Below are positions 12,300-22,872 of a stretch of 64,000 nt of DNA, one piece after another (the first letter of the stretch is position 1; each line of letters begins with the position of its first letter). This DNA comes from Leuctra nigra. Its lineage: Eukaryota; Arthropoda; Insecta; Plecoptera; Leuctridae. The stretch covers positions 30,409,060 to 30,473,059 of the forward strand of contig OW203768.1 of assembly GCA_934045905.1 (NCBI GenBank). Direction: 5' to 3'. Both the position numbers and the translations under genes were made by a program. Below the pieces are notes generated by a model. That model ran no database searches. It was given only the letters and a program-made list of their open reading frames with translations, and was not told the DNA's origin.

Positions 12300-13644
12300 T
12301 AATCATAATCACCATTATTAGGGTATGTAGCTGGTGACCACTCCATCACACCACCCTCTCAAGCCCTGTCGCGGTCATTTTCTCGGTTTGTCATCTCGTC
12401 AAACCAACAAAGTAACCGCGGGTGTTATGATAAGTGCGGAGGAGCATAAGTAACTTATCATTTGTTCTATCGAATGGTGAAGTGAATTTTGTTCAAATTC
12501 GGCGCGTGCTTCAAATAAAGTTGCCGCGCGTGGGAGTTCTGGACGCAATATTATGAAATTGATATTGAGTTTGTTTGTACTGAATCATTCACTACTTGGC
12601 AGGCAGGTTGTTATTATTTTTATTCTTGGCGTGTGAAGGATAAATACATCTCTTAGTGGAAACGTTGAATGTTGAATTTTCGCCAGACACCGAGAAATGA
12701 TGTTTGAAGTGAAGAAAAATGCTGTTATTATTTAAAATTTCAGAATAGTTGATCAGTTACGTGGATTTTTTTTTATTTCGGAAAAATTATTCAATGAATA
12801 TAAACTGAATTAAATCCGATTATTTTAATATTTAAATAAAACAGAGCATGACATCAGAGCTATACGACATTTGTATCTTTATTGAAATAAAGTAAGACGA
12901 GACGTAATGTTTCATGCGTCATAATCTGTGGCTCACTCTTGTCTCGTGAATATTATTATATTTATTCTATCATACGCTTTACCAATTGATATTTAATTTA
13001 AAAAGTTATTTAAAAAAGTCATATAGAAGTGCAACGAATACCACATAAATTGACATTCCTAAAAAAATTAGAGATTTAAAATGTATTGTCGGCGTTTTTA
13101 TCAATTTAAATTCTGAAGTCATGTCCAATGCTAAGGAACACCGCCAATGGTATAATGTTATGACTTAGTTATGAATGATGTAACAAGTATTTCAATATAT
13201 ACCTAATTTTTAATTGTTAAACAAAACAGTGTCAAATAATTACAATAATTAATTCGAACAAATATTTTAGGACAAAATCTAAAATGAGTTTATATTTTTC
13301 TTTCACTGAAGACTGAAGGAAACAAAATGTTTGCTACCTGGACCATGTGATTTGGAAGGGAAGTTTTAAAATAGACCCATTGTCCTACTTCCTCCCCCCA
13401 GGCTATCAGCCGGTCCAGGTAGGGCAGTAAGAAGGCAGAACTTCATTGGAACGCCACTAGTAGCAGCACCTGAGTCTGCCTTCAGGGTAAATTCGGGTCT
13501 GAACTAGGGGGGGAAGAAAAACAGTGATTTTAGTCGTTAGCGCCTTACTGGGAGGGACCACGGAACTAACCATCCTCGCTCGGTGGCTCTACAGATACAG
13601 TCTTATGGGCATGACTTCTCTACCCAACCCTTCTTACCTCTATG
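12300..13644 (-). repeat. Right terminal inverted repeat of the 5.5-kb element
   Basis: Reverse complement of the left TIR; the outer ~300 bases are essentially identical between arms. Ends at ...CCTCTATG, directly followed by the GTAGTAG target repeat. Confidence 0.85.
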
Positions 13645-13651
13645 GTAGTAG

Positions 13652-14228
13652 GTAATCATTAGTTTGTTGCCAGGTCAATATTTTTCATCAAATAATTGAA
13701 AAACCGTCTTTAAAGTAATTACACTGTTTAACAAAAAGGGATTAGTTTTATCCTGGGCTTATCTTCTCAATTCTCCGCATCAACTAAGCATTTTCCTTGA
13801 CCGACGAAAGATTCCAAGCCTACAGTTGGATCAAGTATAAAGGGTTTCCGAGTCAAAGGGTCTCGACGAAGTCAACGCACCGGGTTCTGTCATCAACGCC
13901 AATGTAGTGTACTTCCTCGGCGGCCTCTCATCCCTAATCCCGAATCTCATTTACCAGAGATGAGCGGATGACGTCGGCTCACTCGCAGAGATCTCCATGG
14001 AAACAGAAGTCGAGATGTTGTTAGACTTTGATAGTTTGATATTCGATTATATTTTAGTCAGTGGTATTATGGGTACTAGAAGCATATTTGCATTTAGAAA
14101 TAAAGTTAAAATATCTTAAAATTAAACACACATTAATATTTATATATATAAATAAGAAACAAAAAAGTATATGTCATTTATGTGTCACAGAGTGTTCAGT
14201 AAGACAGTTATTAGTTATATAAAAAAAA
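13652..14228. other. No recognisable gene
   Basis: Unique-looking sequence between two mobile elements; no open frame of note and no repeat structure seen. Confidence 0.5.
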
Positions 14229-14389
14229 TAATAAATACCAACAGCAATATGAAAAGAAAGCATCGGCTATAAGATGCTATGAAAGCATCTACCAACCCAG
14301 TTGCTAGAGCATCTGACTGGATATCGGAAGGTCGTGGGTTCGAGTCCCACTCGAGAAAAATCTTTTCATATTGCAGTTGGTATTTATTA
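14229..14389 (+). mobile_element. tRNA-like sequence inside a 27-bp inverted repeat
   Basis: The outer arms (ATAAATACCAACAGCAATAT, then GAAAAGA, at about 14231-14257, and their complement ending TTGGTATTTATT at about 14388) flank a tRNA-like core. In the core, TCTGA and TCGGA can form an anticodon stem around the 7-base loop CTGGATA, and GGTTCGAGTCCC is a good B box. The D arm and acceptor stem are not convincing. Most likely a tRNA-derived SINE or a foldback element carrying one. Confidence 0.6.
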
Positions 14390-14560
14390 ACATCCACCTA
14401 TCTGAGGTTATCAGTAAAAACTATATTTCATATAAAAAAAAATTGATAGAGAATATAGAGAATAGAGAATCCGGAATATAGTATAGGAAATTGATGTACC
14501 TATACTTAGATTTGTATCCGTTTTTGTGTCTTTGCAAGAGTAGTATATAATTAATAAATT

Positions 14561-14708
14561 TTAGATGTCTGTTCTTCGGTAGAAGCTCCTTGAGTTGTTT
14601 GTGGTTTTGGCCCTAAAAAGGGCCATTTGCCACAACGTTTCGGCGGCCCGTTTTAGGGCCAAAACCACAAACAACTCAAGGAGCTTTTACCGATGAACCG
14701 ACATCTAA
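14561..14708. repeat. Inverted repeat hairpin (arms ~57 bp)
   Basis: The left arm (TTAGATGTCTGTTCTTCGGT onward, including CTTGAGTTGTTTGTGGTTTT) pairs with the right arm ending CCGACATCTAAT, around a ~35-base loop that itself contains GGGCC/GGCCC. No coding. Probably a small foldback element. Confidence 0.85.
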
Positions 14709-17700
14709 TAACTGCAACGGCTCTCAGACTCTCAGTCAATATAACAAGAATAAAAAATATGAATAGATAATTTGTCGAGTACGAAATCCAAATGAACTGT
14801 GGTAACTTTTCGCAAAACTTTGATTGCCCAAACCACGACGTTATTATCGTGTACAAAATCGAACATTTCACCACAAACCACACGCTGTCTAGAAACCTTC
14901 TTCCACCACTCAATATTGACAAGACGACGAGCTAACTTTCCTAAAAGTTCCACACACGTTTGACAGAAGTTTCCGGCTGAACTTTCAAAGCCCCGAGCTG
15001 CAGAATATGAACAGCTTTACTTCGTCTTGGGGAAATCATTATATACCTTCAAAATCCTCTCCACACGGCCTCAGTTGGGGGATGAAAAGACGATTAAGAA
15101 GATAATCGTCCTTTAAATCTAATCAGCAGTTTGTGAAGAGACGTTTAGACAATTACGAAATACTTGAGTAATGCAATTTTAGAAAGTTTTGAGGGAAACA
15201 AAGTCGTTTTGTCTGTAGGTTTCGTGAGGTTTTATATTACATGAAAGTAGTACCTACTCTTGCTTGCGAAACAAATTTTGAGTAAGAGTCTCAATTTAAG
15301 TCTGAGAAGAAACGGTCGTGAAATGCCAAGAAACTACATTAAATTGTTGTAAATAAGTTTTATATTTTTATGAATCTGTTCAAAATTATTAGAGTTCTCT
15401 AGCAGTAGTGAAGTTAAATGTAGGTTAGTACTTTCTGGCTTAGGATCCAATTTTTCTAGGATCATACTAATAAATAATCAGTTGTATAAAAGCTATAAAC
15501 TAACGAAAAATCGATCGTTTTGAAATGGCATATAAAAAACTAATTTAATGCATTTTGTAAATATGATCTAATTTCATTTATCAGTCTCCTTGAGGGCTAA
15601 TTATTAAAAATTAGTTTCCATATAATTGGATTAATTAATAAGATCAGATGTATACCTAATGTAAAACCAATTTTCATAAAAAACGGTTAATTCGCCTATT
15701 GATGAATGAAACAGGCTAACACATAATATACTTCTTTAAAGTATAACTCATTCCTTATTCCCTCCCCTTTAAGAGGTTCATAACTTACCTACCTCATTGC
15801 ACTACTTCTTATTAGGTATCTTCTTCATCGGATTTGCTTCCTACATCGCCGGAGTAAATTCCCAAGTTCGAACACCCCAGAAGCCTGCAGCTCGGTTCTA
15901 TTATCTTCCATCTCTTGATAGGGTGGGATATTGAGGTCACCACTGTTTGCTGCGATCCCACGGGATCTTATGTGGGAACACGCTTCCGACGAGATTCCTA
16001 TGCTTGCAGCTAATTTCCAAGGATAAAGAGGACTTTGCATCACCCAAGGTGCTTAGATTTACATTGACGGGATCAAAGCCAGTTTGATCCCGTGTTATTA
16101 GCTTATAGCAAGGTCCTTTGATGGTATGTAGAGAATATTTCAGATATGAATTATCTTGGGTAGAATGCTCAAGATATGCATTGTGTTTGTTGCCTAGCTT
16201 GGTTCTTATTACAGACAGATAGATGAAGTGGAGTGGAGTTTGATGAACAAGAATGTTAATTTTTAGCGAAATATGTCTTCAATATTGTTTCAAGATAAGA
16301 ATAGCATTATAAGCTGAGAACGAAATACCCATGCCTCTGCATATATTTCCTTTTTATTTTAATTGGTATTCGTATTTTGTCTTGACCTTATTTGTGTCCC
16401 AGTGGCAATCAGCCTTGAATATCATTCTCTATGTCATTTAATTAACATTTCTTCTTAATGAAAATTTCTTATTCGATTCTCTAGCGTATTCCACACTATT
16501 TTCTCGTAATTTTTTTCATAATTATTCTGTTATGATTCTGTTGTAATATTGAAATACCATTATTGAGCCATAATCCTCTTTCATCTCGTCATCAATTGAT
16601 TGTATTCAGTACGTTACTAGTCAATACAAAGCTACATACAATTAAAAACAGATTTGAATAATACATATAAAATTATACAATTAGAGAACTAGTATGTCTG
16701 TTTTACAATGTTGTAAAGTACATAATGTCTGCTCCCTGACCCAAATGTTTTGGAACCAGAATTTGTTCAAATAAAAGTCTAAACGAACAAAAAAGATTAA
16801 TGCTACGTCAAAAGATACATTCAACATTTTGTATAGGCACCGAGTGTTCGCCACGAGTGAGAGAAATTAGCAACATTTGTGGGAAGATCGTCAACTGTTT
16901 TATTTCTCATTGGCCGTGACCTAGCAACCGATCAGATGTCAACAAATGTACTCAAAATATTTCGGAATCAGAAATTAGTCGCGCAAATTAATATTGTGAT
17001 CAGATTCAGTGAAATTGTGAACACTTTGTTGTTAATATTTTGTAGGCGAATAAACATTAGATAAACTTGTGTAAATTTTAAGAATTGATAATGCGTAATA
17101 TGTGCAGCAACATAACATATAACTGCAGCGACTTGGACGCCTTGCCAAAAGGTAAGCTTCCTTCCCACAGATTAGGTGGCTCTGTCTGTACTTTTGCAGT
17201 GCCATCTGTTGTCTAAACACGCTGCCTATTGACTTCTCTTCTTGGATGACTGTGAAAATATAATGAATTTCGTTGCACAGCGATTGAGCACAATATCCAG
17301 ACACCTCCCTACACTCGACATGTACAACTAGGGCAACATTCACTCATAAATACTTGTTAGGACCACATTCACTCCAATATGCGATCACAGCGCTCCAAGC
17401 GTTCTGGAGTGCAACCATCCACTGAGAAGAGTTCTAATATAATCTATGTCTCCAGTACAAATTGACTCTTCAATGTAACAAAAAGCCGTCTATTTCCTAA
17501 AATACAAACACCAATCGAGATGAATTGTATTACTCAGTACCCTACTTTAAAGCATAGTTACGTTATAAAATTATGGTTGGACAAGCCACCTGGGACAGAG
17601 TGTGTAAACGCAAATGAAGTTGGTTCATAAATTGTTCGAATACGTGAAACAACACCGCATTCGAATGTGTATTCACTTTATGAATTGCCTTCGGCTTGTT

Positions 17701-18177
17701 TTGATTTCTTTTCAAAAATTAATAATACTTGCTCCCTGTTGTTTGGTTAAGGTAAATAATTTATTTTTCAATTTTAAAACTCTCAGCACTATCGATTCAA
17801 AAAAGTATTAATGCTTTAAACATAATTAAACAGGTACATTTTGTAACATTCCTGATTTTAAATCCCTAGAGTACCAATGATTGAATATTATCAGCGAGAG
17901 TATTATTTAGACATGTTGTAAGAGTATGACGGAGAAAGTTTACTCCCATGCGATTATCTAACTTGATTTGGCTTGAATACGGTTCGGTTCAATGTTGAAA
18001 CATATGGCTGTGAATCGGATGCAAGCAGAATAGGGAATTTTAGTGTTATAGAATAGGGCCCCTGGACTTTCACTTCTGAAATGTTCGAACCCAGCTGTCG
18101 TCTTTCCGGACTCAAGTTTTCCTCTGAAAGTTCCCATCTAATACCTAGGTCGGCCGCCTCCTTCCCACCATGCTCAC
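14709..18177. other. No recognisable gene
   Basis: About 3.5 kb of AT-rich sequence. An open frame on the minus strand at 15825-16043 and others at 16879-17343 match no family I know. No terminal repeats noticed. It may hold undetected short exons or old repeats. Confidence 0.4.
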
Positions 18178-18181
18178 CAAC

Positions 18182-18239
<58 letters not shown>

Positions 18240-18249
18240 TGTCATCGTT

Positions 18250-18281
<32 letters not shown>

Positions 18282-18367
18282 TGTCATCATCATCGTCATC
18301 ATCATCAACATCGTCATCATCGTCATCATCATCATCATCATCATACTCATCATCATCATCATCATCA

Positions 18368-18430
<63 letters not shown>

Positions 18431-18484
18431 ACGTCATCGTCGCGTCATCGTCATCGTCATCGTCATCGTCTTCGTCATCATCAT
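18178..18484 (+). repeat. TCATCG / TCA microsatellite (~307 bp)
   Basis: Runs of the hexamer TCATCG grade into TCA trinucleotides in the middle and back again. All three plus frames and one minus frame are open over it (poly-Ser, poly-His/Arg, Met-Thr), which is a by-product of the repeat and not evidence of a gene. Confidence 0.95.
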
Positions 18485-19326
18485 TCATCTGTCGCAATTA
18501 GCCTAGTCGCGGAATAGTACGACGTAAACCAGCACATAAAATTAGTTTTTATCTTCCTAAATTCCATGCTCTTTGCCAGGAAATGATTTGACTTTGAGAC
18601 AAGAGAGTCGGCTTCAAAGACATCCCTTGCGACACAAGAAGGATTCTCGTCGTGATTTGGTGTAATTCCAGGCAGCGGCTGCGTAGCGAAGTAATGTTCT
18701 CGCTCGCTAGACTTGGAACGCGCCCAATCTGATGCTCCAGGCAGCGAACATTATGCGTCGAGAAGCCGAGCGCTGCTCTCGAGTAGAAGTGAAGTTCCAG
18801 GCAGGATTCAGGCGGAACGGATGTGGTCAACAAATCAGCGGGCTTTCGGACAACAGGCAGCTAGAACACGAGGCACAATAGTTGGAAAGATGTTCATATC
18901 ACTGGTGTAACTTCCATGTTGCCGCCCCGGCAGTCGCGGGAGCCGTGGGGAGGGGGGGGGGGGGGGGCAAGATTTTGGATTGAATGAATATCATAAATCC
19001 AAAATATCGACAGTCGATTAATGAAAATGTAGTATTGTAAAGAATATAAAATAAGGGACCCTCGTGTTTTAAATAATATTTTGCCTCTACTTTGTCTTAC
19101 CTCCTACAAAATTCCACAGCACGCAACTGGATTTACATATTTCAATAAGTGTCGTAAAATGTTTTTAACAAGATGCACATATTATTTAAAAAATTGCGGT
19201 ATAAGCAATAAAATGTAGGGGGCCCTGAAAAATTGCTATCTGGTGCTGAGATTGAAGTTCTGCCACTGCAGCTGGCTCAGGTAAAAGAGACAAGTGCAAT
19301 GAGGCTCAGAATAGTCTTCGGAAGAG
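18485..19326. other. No recognisable gene
   Basis: Moderately GC-rich at 18650-18930 with the motif TTCCAGGCAG repeated at about 18665 and 18794, and a poly-G run at about 18949-18967. No protein family recognised on either strand. Confidence 0.4.
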
Positions 19327-19944
19327 CACATCCCTTAAAATCTATTAACGATGTTTATTGAAATGTCCATTTGTATTTCGTAGTATGTTATTTTAAACTT
19401 TGCTGAATACAAGAACTAAAAAAAAGTAAGTTTGCTATCAAGTTTCGAATATATTTCCATTTGGCCATATTATGATTGTTCACAGACTGTTTGCAACAAA
19501 CAAATAGTAAACAGTAACAACCAAATAAAAGGGGAGAGTAGAAAAATATTCTTATCATTATTTTGTTAAATCGTGTGGTAACCCGCAATTTTTAAATATA
19601 AATACTTTTATCTTAAGTTAACCAATTATTCACATCCCTTAAAATCTATTAACGATGTTTATTGAAATGCCCATTTGTATTTCGAAGTATGTTATTTTAA
19701 ACTTTGCTGAATACAAGAACTAAAAAAAAGTAAGTTTGCTATCAAGTTTCGAATATATTTCCATTTGGCCATATTATGATTGTTCACAGACTGTTTGCAA
19801 CAAACAAAAACAAACAAATAGTAAACAGTAACAACCAAATAAAAGGGGAGAGTAGAAAAATATTCTTATCATTATTTTGTTAAATCGTGTGGTAACCCGC
19901 AATTTTTAAATATAAATACTTTTATCTTAAGTTAACCAATTATT
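19327..19944. repeat. 304-bp tandem duplication (two copies)
   Basis: 19327-19630 and 19631-19944 are near-identical direct copies beginning CACATCCCTTAAAATC. The second has an extra AAACA-type insertion of about 10 bases (near 19805-19815) in an A/C-rich tract and a couple of substitutions. Confidence 0.95.
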
Positions 19945-21121
19945 TCCCCTTTATGCAATGAGAGCGTAGAATGCACTAAGCATATATATACTCGTATTTC
20001 GGTGGGTCTTCTTCTGCCCATCATATCACAGCAGTATTGTAAATCGATGATTATTGATTGGTGTTCCAATGTTTAATAATGTGGTGTGATTTATTTACAA
20101 TATTAATTTGAAAGAGTGAAATCCACTAAAAAATGGATGGAAAGTGGACCAAAGTGCACCATAATCGTATCATTTTTGAGTGGATTTAACTCATTTTTTT
20201 TTAGCGAGTTCCACTCAATCATATTTAGAGTGTAGGTTTTACCCAAGGATTATACCGAACAAAGCTCGTTATTTTCCATTTTCAAAGCATTTCAAGTGAC
20301 CATCAAGTGTTGGTTTCATCGACCTTGAAATATTCGTTCATTGAAAAGTCGGTGCTGTCCGAAAACATGTGACGTTGACTGTACTTCCAAACCTCGCTTT
20401 GTTAGGAAATAAAGTTTTTCAGAGCAAGCTCGTTTGACATTTCAAATATGTACAAAAGTTTTTTCTTAGCTGTTATCTCGATAAAGAACTAAAATTCGTC
20501 TGAAAACAGCACAATACTCTAAAGACATTTCCTCTCTCACATATATTATACTTCTTGTATAGTACAAAGCCGTTTGATCGTATATGGAATTGACCGCACT
20601 ATTTTCCACTTTTCCCTCATCCATTCTGTTTCTTGTGTGTTTTCTTCCTTCAATGACATTGCTGGCCAGATTTCAAGAAAAACATACATCCTGATGATTT
20701 TTTATTACTCCGCCAGAAGTTCTGGAGCGCATGTGAGATGGAGGCACGTATCTGCAGATGAGTTTATTTATAAGAACAACGCGTCTGGTGGGAATCTGTT
20801 GAGATATGACGTCATCTAAAGTGAAGGTGGGTTAATAAAGTTGGCTGAATTGCATACTGTTTGTGAGAGAATGGGGTTATAGTTATCTCTTCTTATTCCA
20901 TGAGTTTACACATTGTTTATAAGTAAAATATTTTAATGAAGATGATGGCGATAGTCGACTTAAATATGATTTGATTAAAAGTGAGTTAACAATTTAAGAA
21001 TACATTTGCTATTCACCGATTTGGCTCCACATTTTAAAAGGGAGTTTTAGAAGGAAAGGAAATTTTCAATCAACTTTTGTATATTTTATTTTATTTTGTT
21101 ATATTTTTAAATTGAAACATA
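19945..21121. other. No recognisable gene
   Basis: AT-rich; a short region around 20110-20230 has weak internal symmetry around GAGTGGA/TCCACTC. No gene or mobile element assigned. Confidence 0.4.
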
Positions 21122-21469
21122 CGAGACTGATCAAAAAGCTCCAGGACTTCTTGAAATGGCAAATTGACGATTTTTTTTTGAAACGTCATTACCGGAGACG
21201 AGACGTCCCCAAACCCCCAAAAACTAAAGAGACCCACTGAAGAGACCTTCTTTCTGAACAATTTCGCAAATTATCAAAAATTCGCCAAACACAAAAATCT
21301 TGTTTCACCATAACAGCTGCAACTTCACAATAAAGAAGGTTATCGGGAATCTGAAAAAACAGTTGTGCTCAGGAAGAGTCATGCTAAACAATGCTGCCAA
21401 CCGCACCGTTCTCCTACGCTCCATTCCCGCGCAATTCATACAGTCCTGGAACTTTTTCATCAGCTCTCA
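21122..21469. mobile_element. Mariner-like deletion derivative
   Basis: TA dinucleotides flank imperfect ~26-bp inverted repeats: GATCAAAAAGCTCCAGGAC on the left, and on the right GTCCTGGAACTTTTTCATC, which is its near complement. Internally, about 21295-21315 translates to LFHHNS, reminiscent of the HHDNA block of mariner transposases but with the aspartate missing. At ~348 bp it is an internally deleted, inactive relic. Confidence 0.6.
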
Positions 21470-22872
21470 TACCTCTAGGATATTAATCGTGATAGAACGT
21501 TAAGGTAGATCTACTCCACGTGACCTCAAATGCCTTGACAAAGGCCAACCGGCAACCCCATTTTAGTTTCCTGGAAAAGAAGGGTTCCATTCAATAATAT
21601 CTGCGTTGTGTGAGTTGTTACAATTCGGTTTATACAGCAGTGATCACAAAAGATCGCTCTCGATGTTTCATATGACACTGTAATAATGAAAAGGCTTCAC
21701 TGAACTGAAAAGTGGCTGCGAAATACTCAACTCGATATTACGAAAATATTAGGTAAGCAAATACGTGAAATTCTAAATGCTAAAATTAGTATTTATTTTT
21801 CACAACGAATCTTTCCATCTAGTGGAGCGGTCGCTCCACCCAGCCAAGTCGTACCGTACACTCACACTCACTCAACATACCGTAAATGCCTAATAAACTG
21901 AGGAGCAGACCAACCACTTTTACTGTAAGCAACAACATGGCATTTTCGGCCTACTGGATCTTAAAATTGGAAAATCTCACATTGTTGCAAAATATCTTAA
22001 TTTCGAGCTATGGCCCACCCCACCCCATATACCGAATTTGGGAACAATAGGGTATGTCATTTTCGTGCTAGAGGGCCGTGAAATATGTAAAATTACACCA
22101 CTTTCTGATTCTGAAGATGATGATTCTGATGATATCAGGAAACACTGTTGACAGCGCCACAGCCTAAACGGCTGAGCCGATCGATCTGAAATTTTTACCA
22201 TATATGCACTTTTGGCGTCTGATGATACCTTGTCCTTACGAATTTTTTGTGCCACCATTTTGAAACCGGAAGTGACGTCATATCTTAAAAACTGATGGAC
22301 CAATTGGGACGAAACTAGCGCCAAACGATTCGGATGGTCTTCTCAATGAAATATCAATAGTCAAAATAGAAATGTACTTTTACCGAAACCGGAAATGACG
22401 TCATAAAAATGCCAAATTTGAATGAAATCATCTCTTATAACAATAACTACATATTCAGAAGGCTTATAATGTTACATAGCATTTAAAGACACAAATTTTA
22501 GGTGGCAGTGAAGTCAGCCGCCATTTTGAAAACCGGAAGTGATGCCATAACTCGAGAACGGCTGGACCGATTGGAACGAAACTTGCGCTATACTTTATAG
22601 CATATCATTTATGGCATATACATAGTAACAAGCACAACTTTTCTTAGCAACCAAATCAAAAAGGCGTATTTTTTTAAAGGAATTATAGTCTTTGGTTCCA
22701 CAATATATGCTACAAATTGTTAGAATAAACTGAAAAAAGGAATGATATCCCATAAAAAACACTCCGTGTAAAAATACCAGCCAAGTCTCTTCAACTAAAA
22801 AAAAAATAGAAGAAATCTAAAAATTCAGCACTGAAAAGTAGTGATATCAAAAAAAGGCCAAGTCAAAACTTT

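Larger units (their letters stand above)
8125..13644. mobile_element. 5.5-kb long-TIR DNA transposon (non-autonomous, dimer-like)
   Basis: The ends are exact complements (CATAGAGGTAAGAAGGGTTG at 8125 and its reverse complement ending at 13644) and are flanked by a 7-bp direct repeat GTAGTAG (8118-8124 and 13645-13651). The TIRs run about 1.35 kb. Internally, a truncated right TIR (about 10421-10934) is joined at about 10935 to a truncated left TIR, and the internal segments (about 9500-10300 and 11200-12260) are diverged direct copies of each other. The element therefore looks like two same-orientation copies fused with loss of the junction ends. No transposase-like open frame is visible. A 7-bp duplication with kilobase TIRs does not pin down a superfamily; foldback, MULE-like and Dada-like origins are all possible. 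Confidence 0.85.

Noticed and set aside
15825..16043. Minus-strand 72-codon open frame in a GC-richer patch
   Set aside because: No family resemblance, no splice partners found; kept only as part of the unannotated stretch.
18081..18517. Open frames encoding poly-Ser, poly-His/Arg and Met-Thr repeats
   Set aside because: All are read-outs of one TCATCG/TCA microsatellite in different frames; no flanking exon signals.
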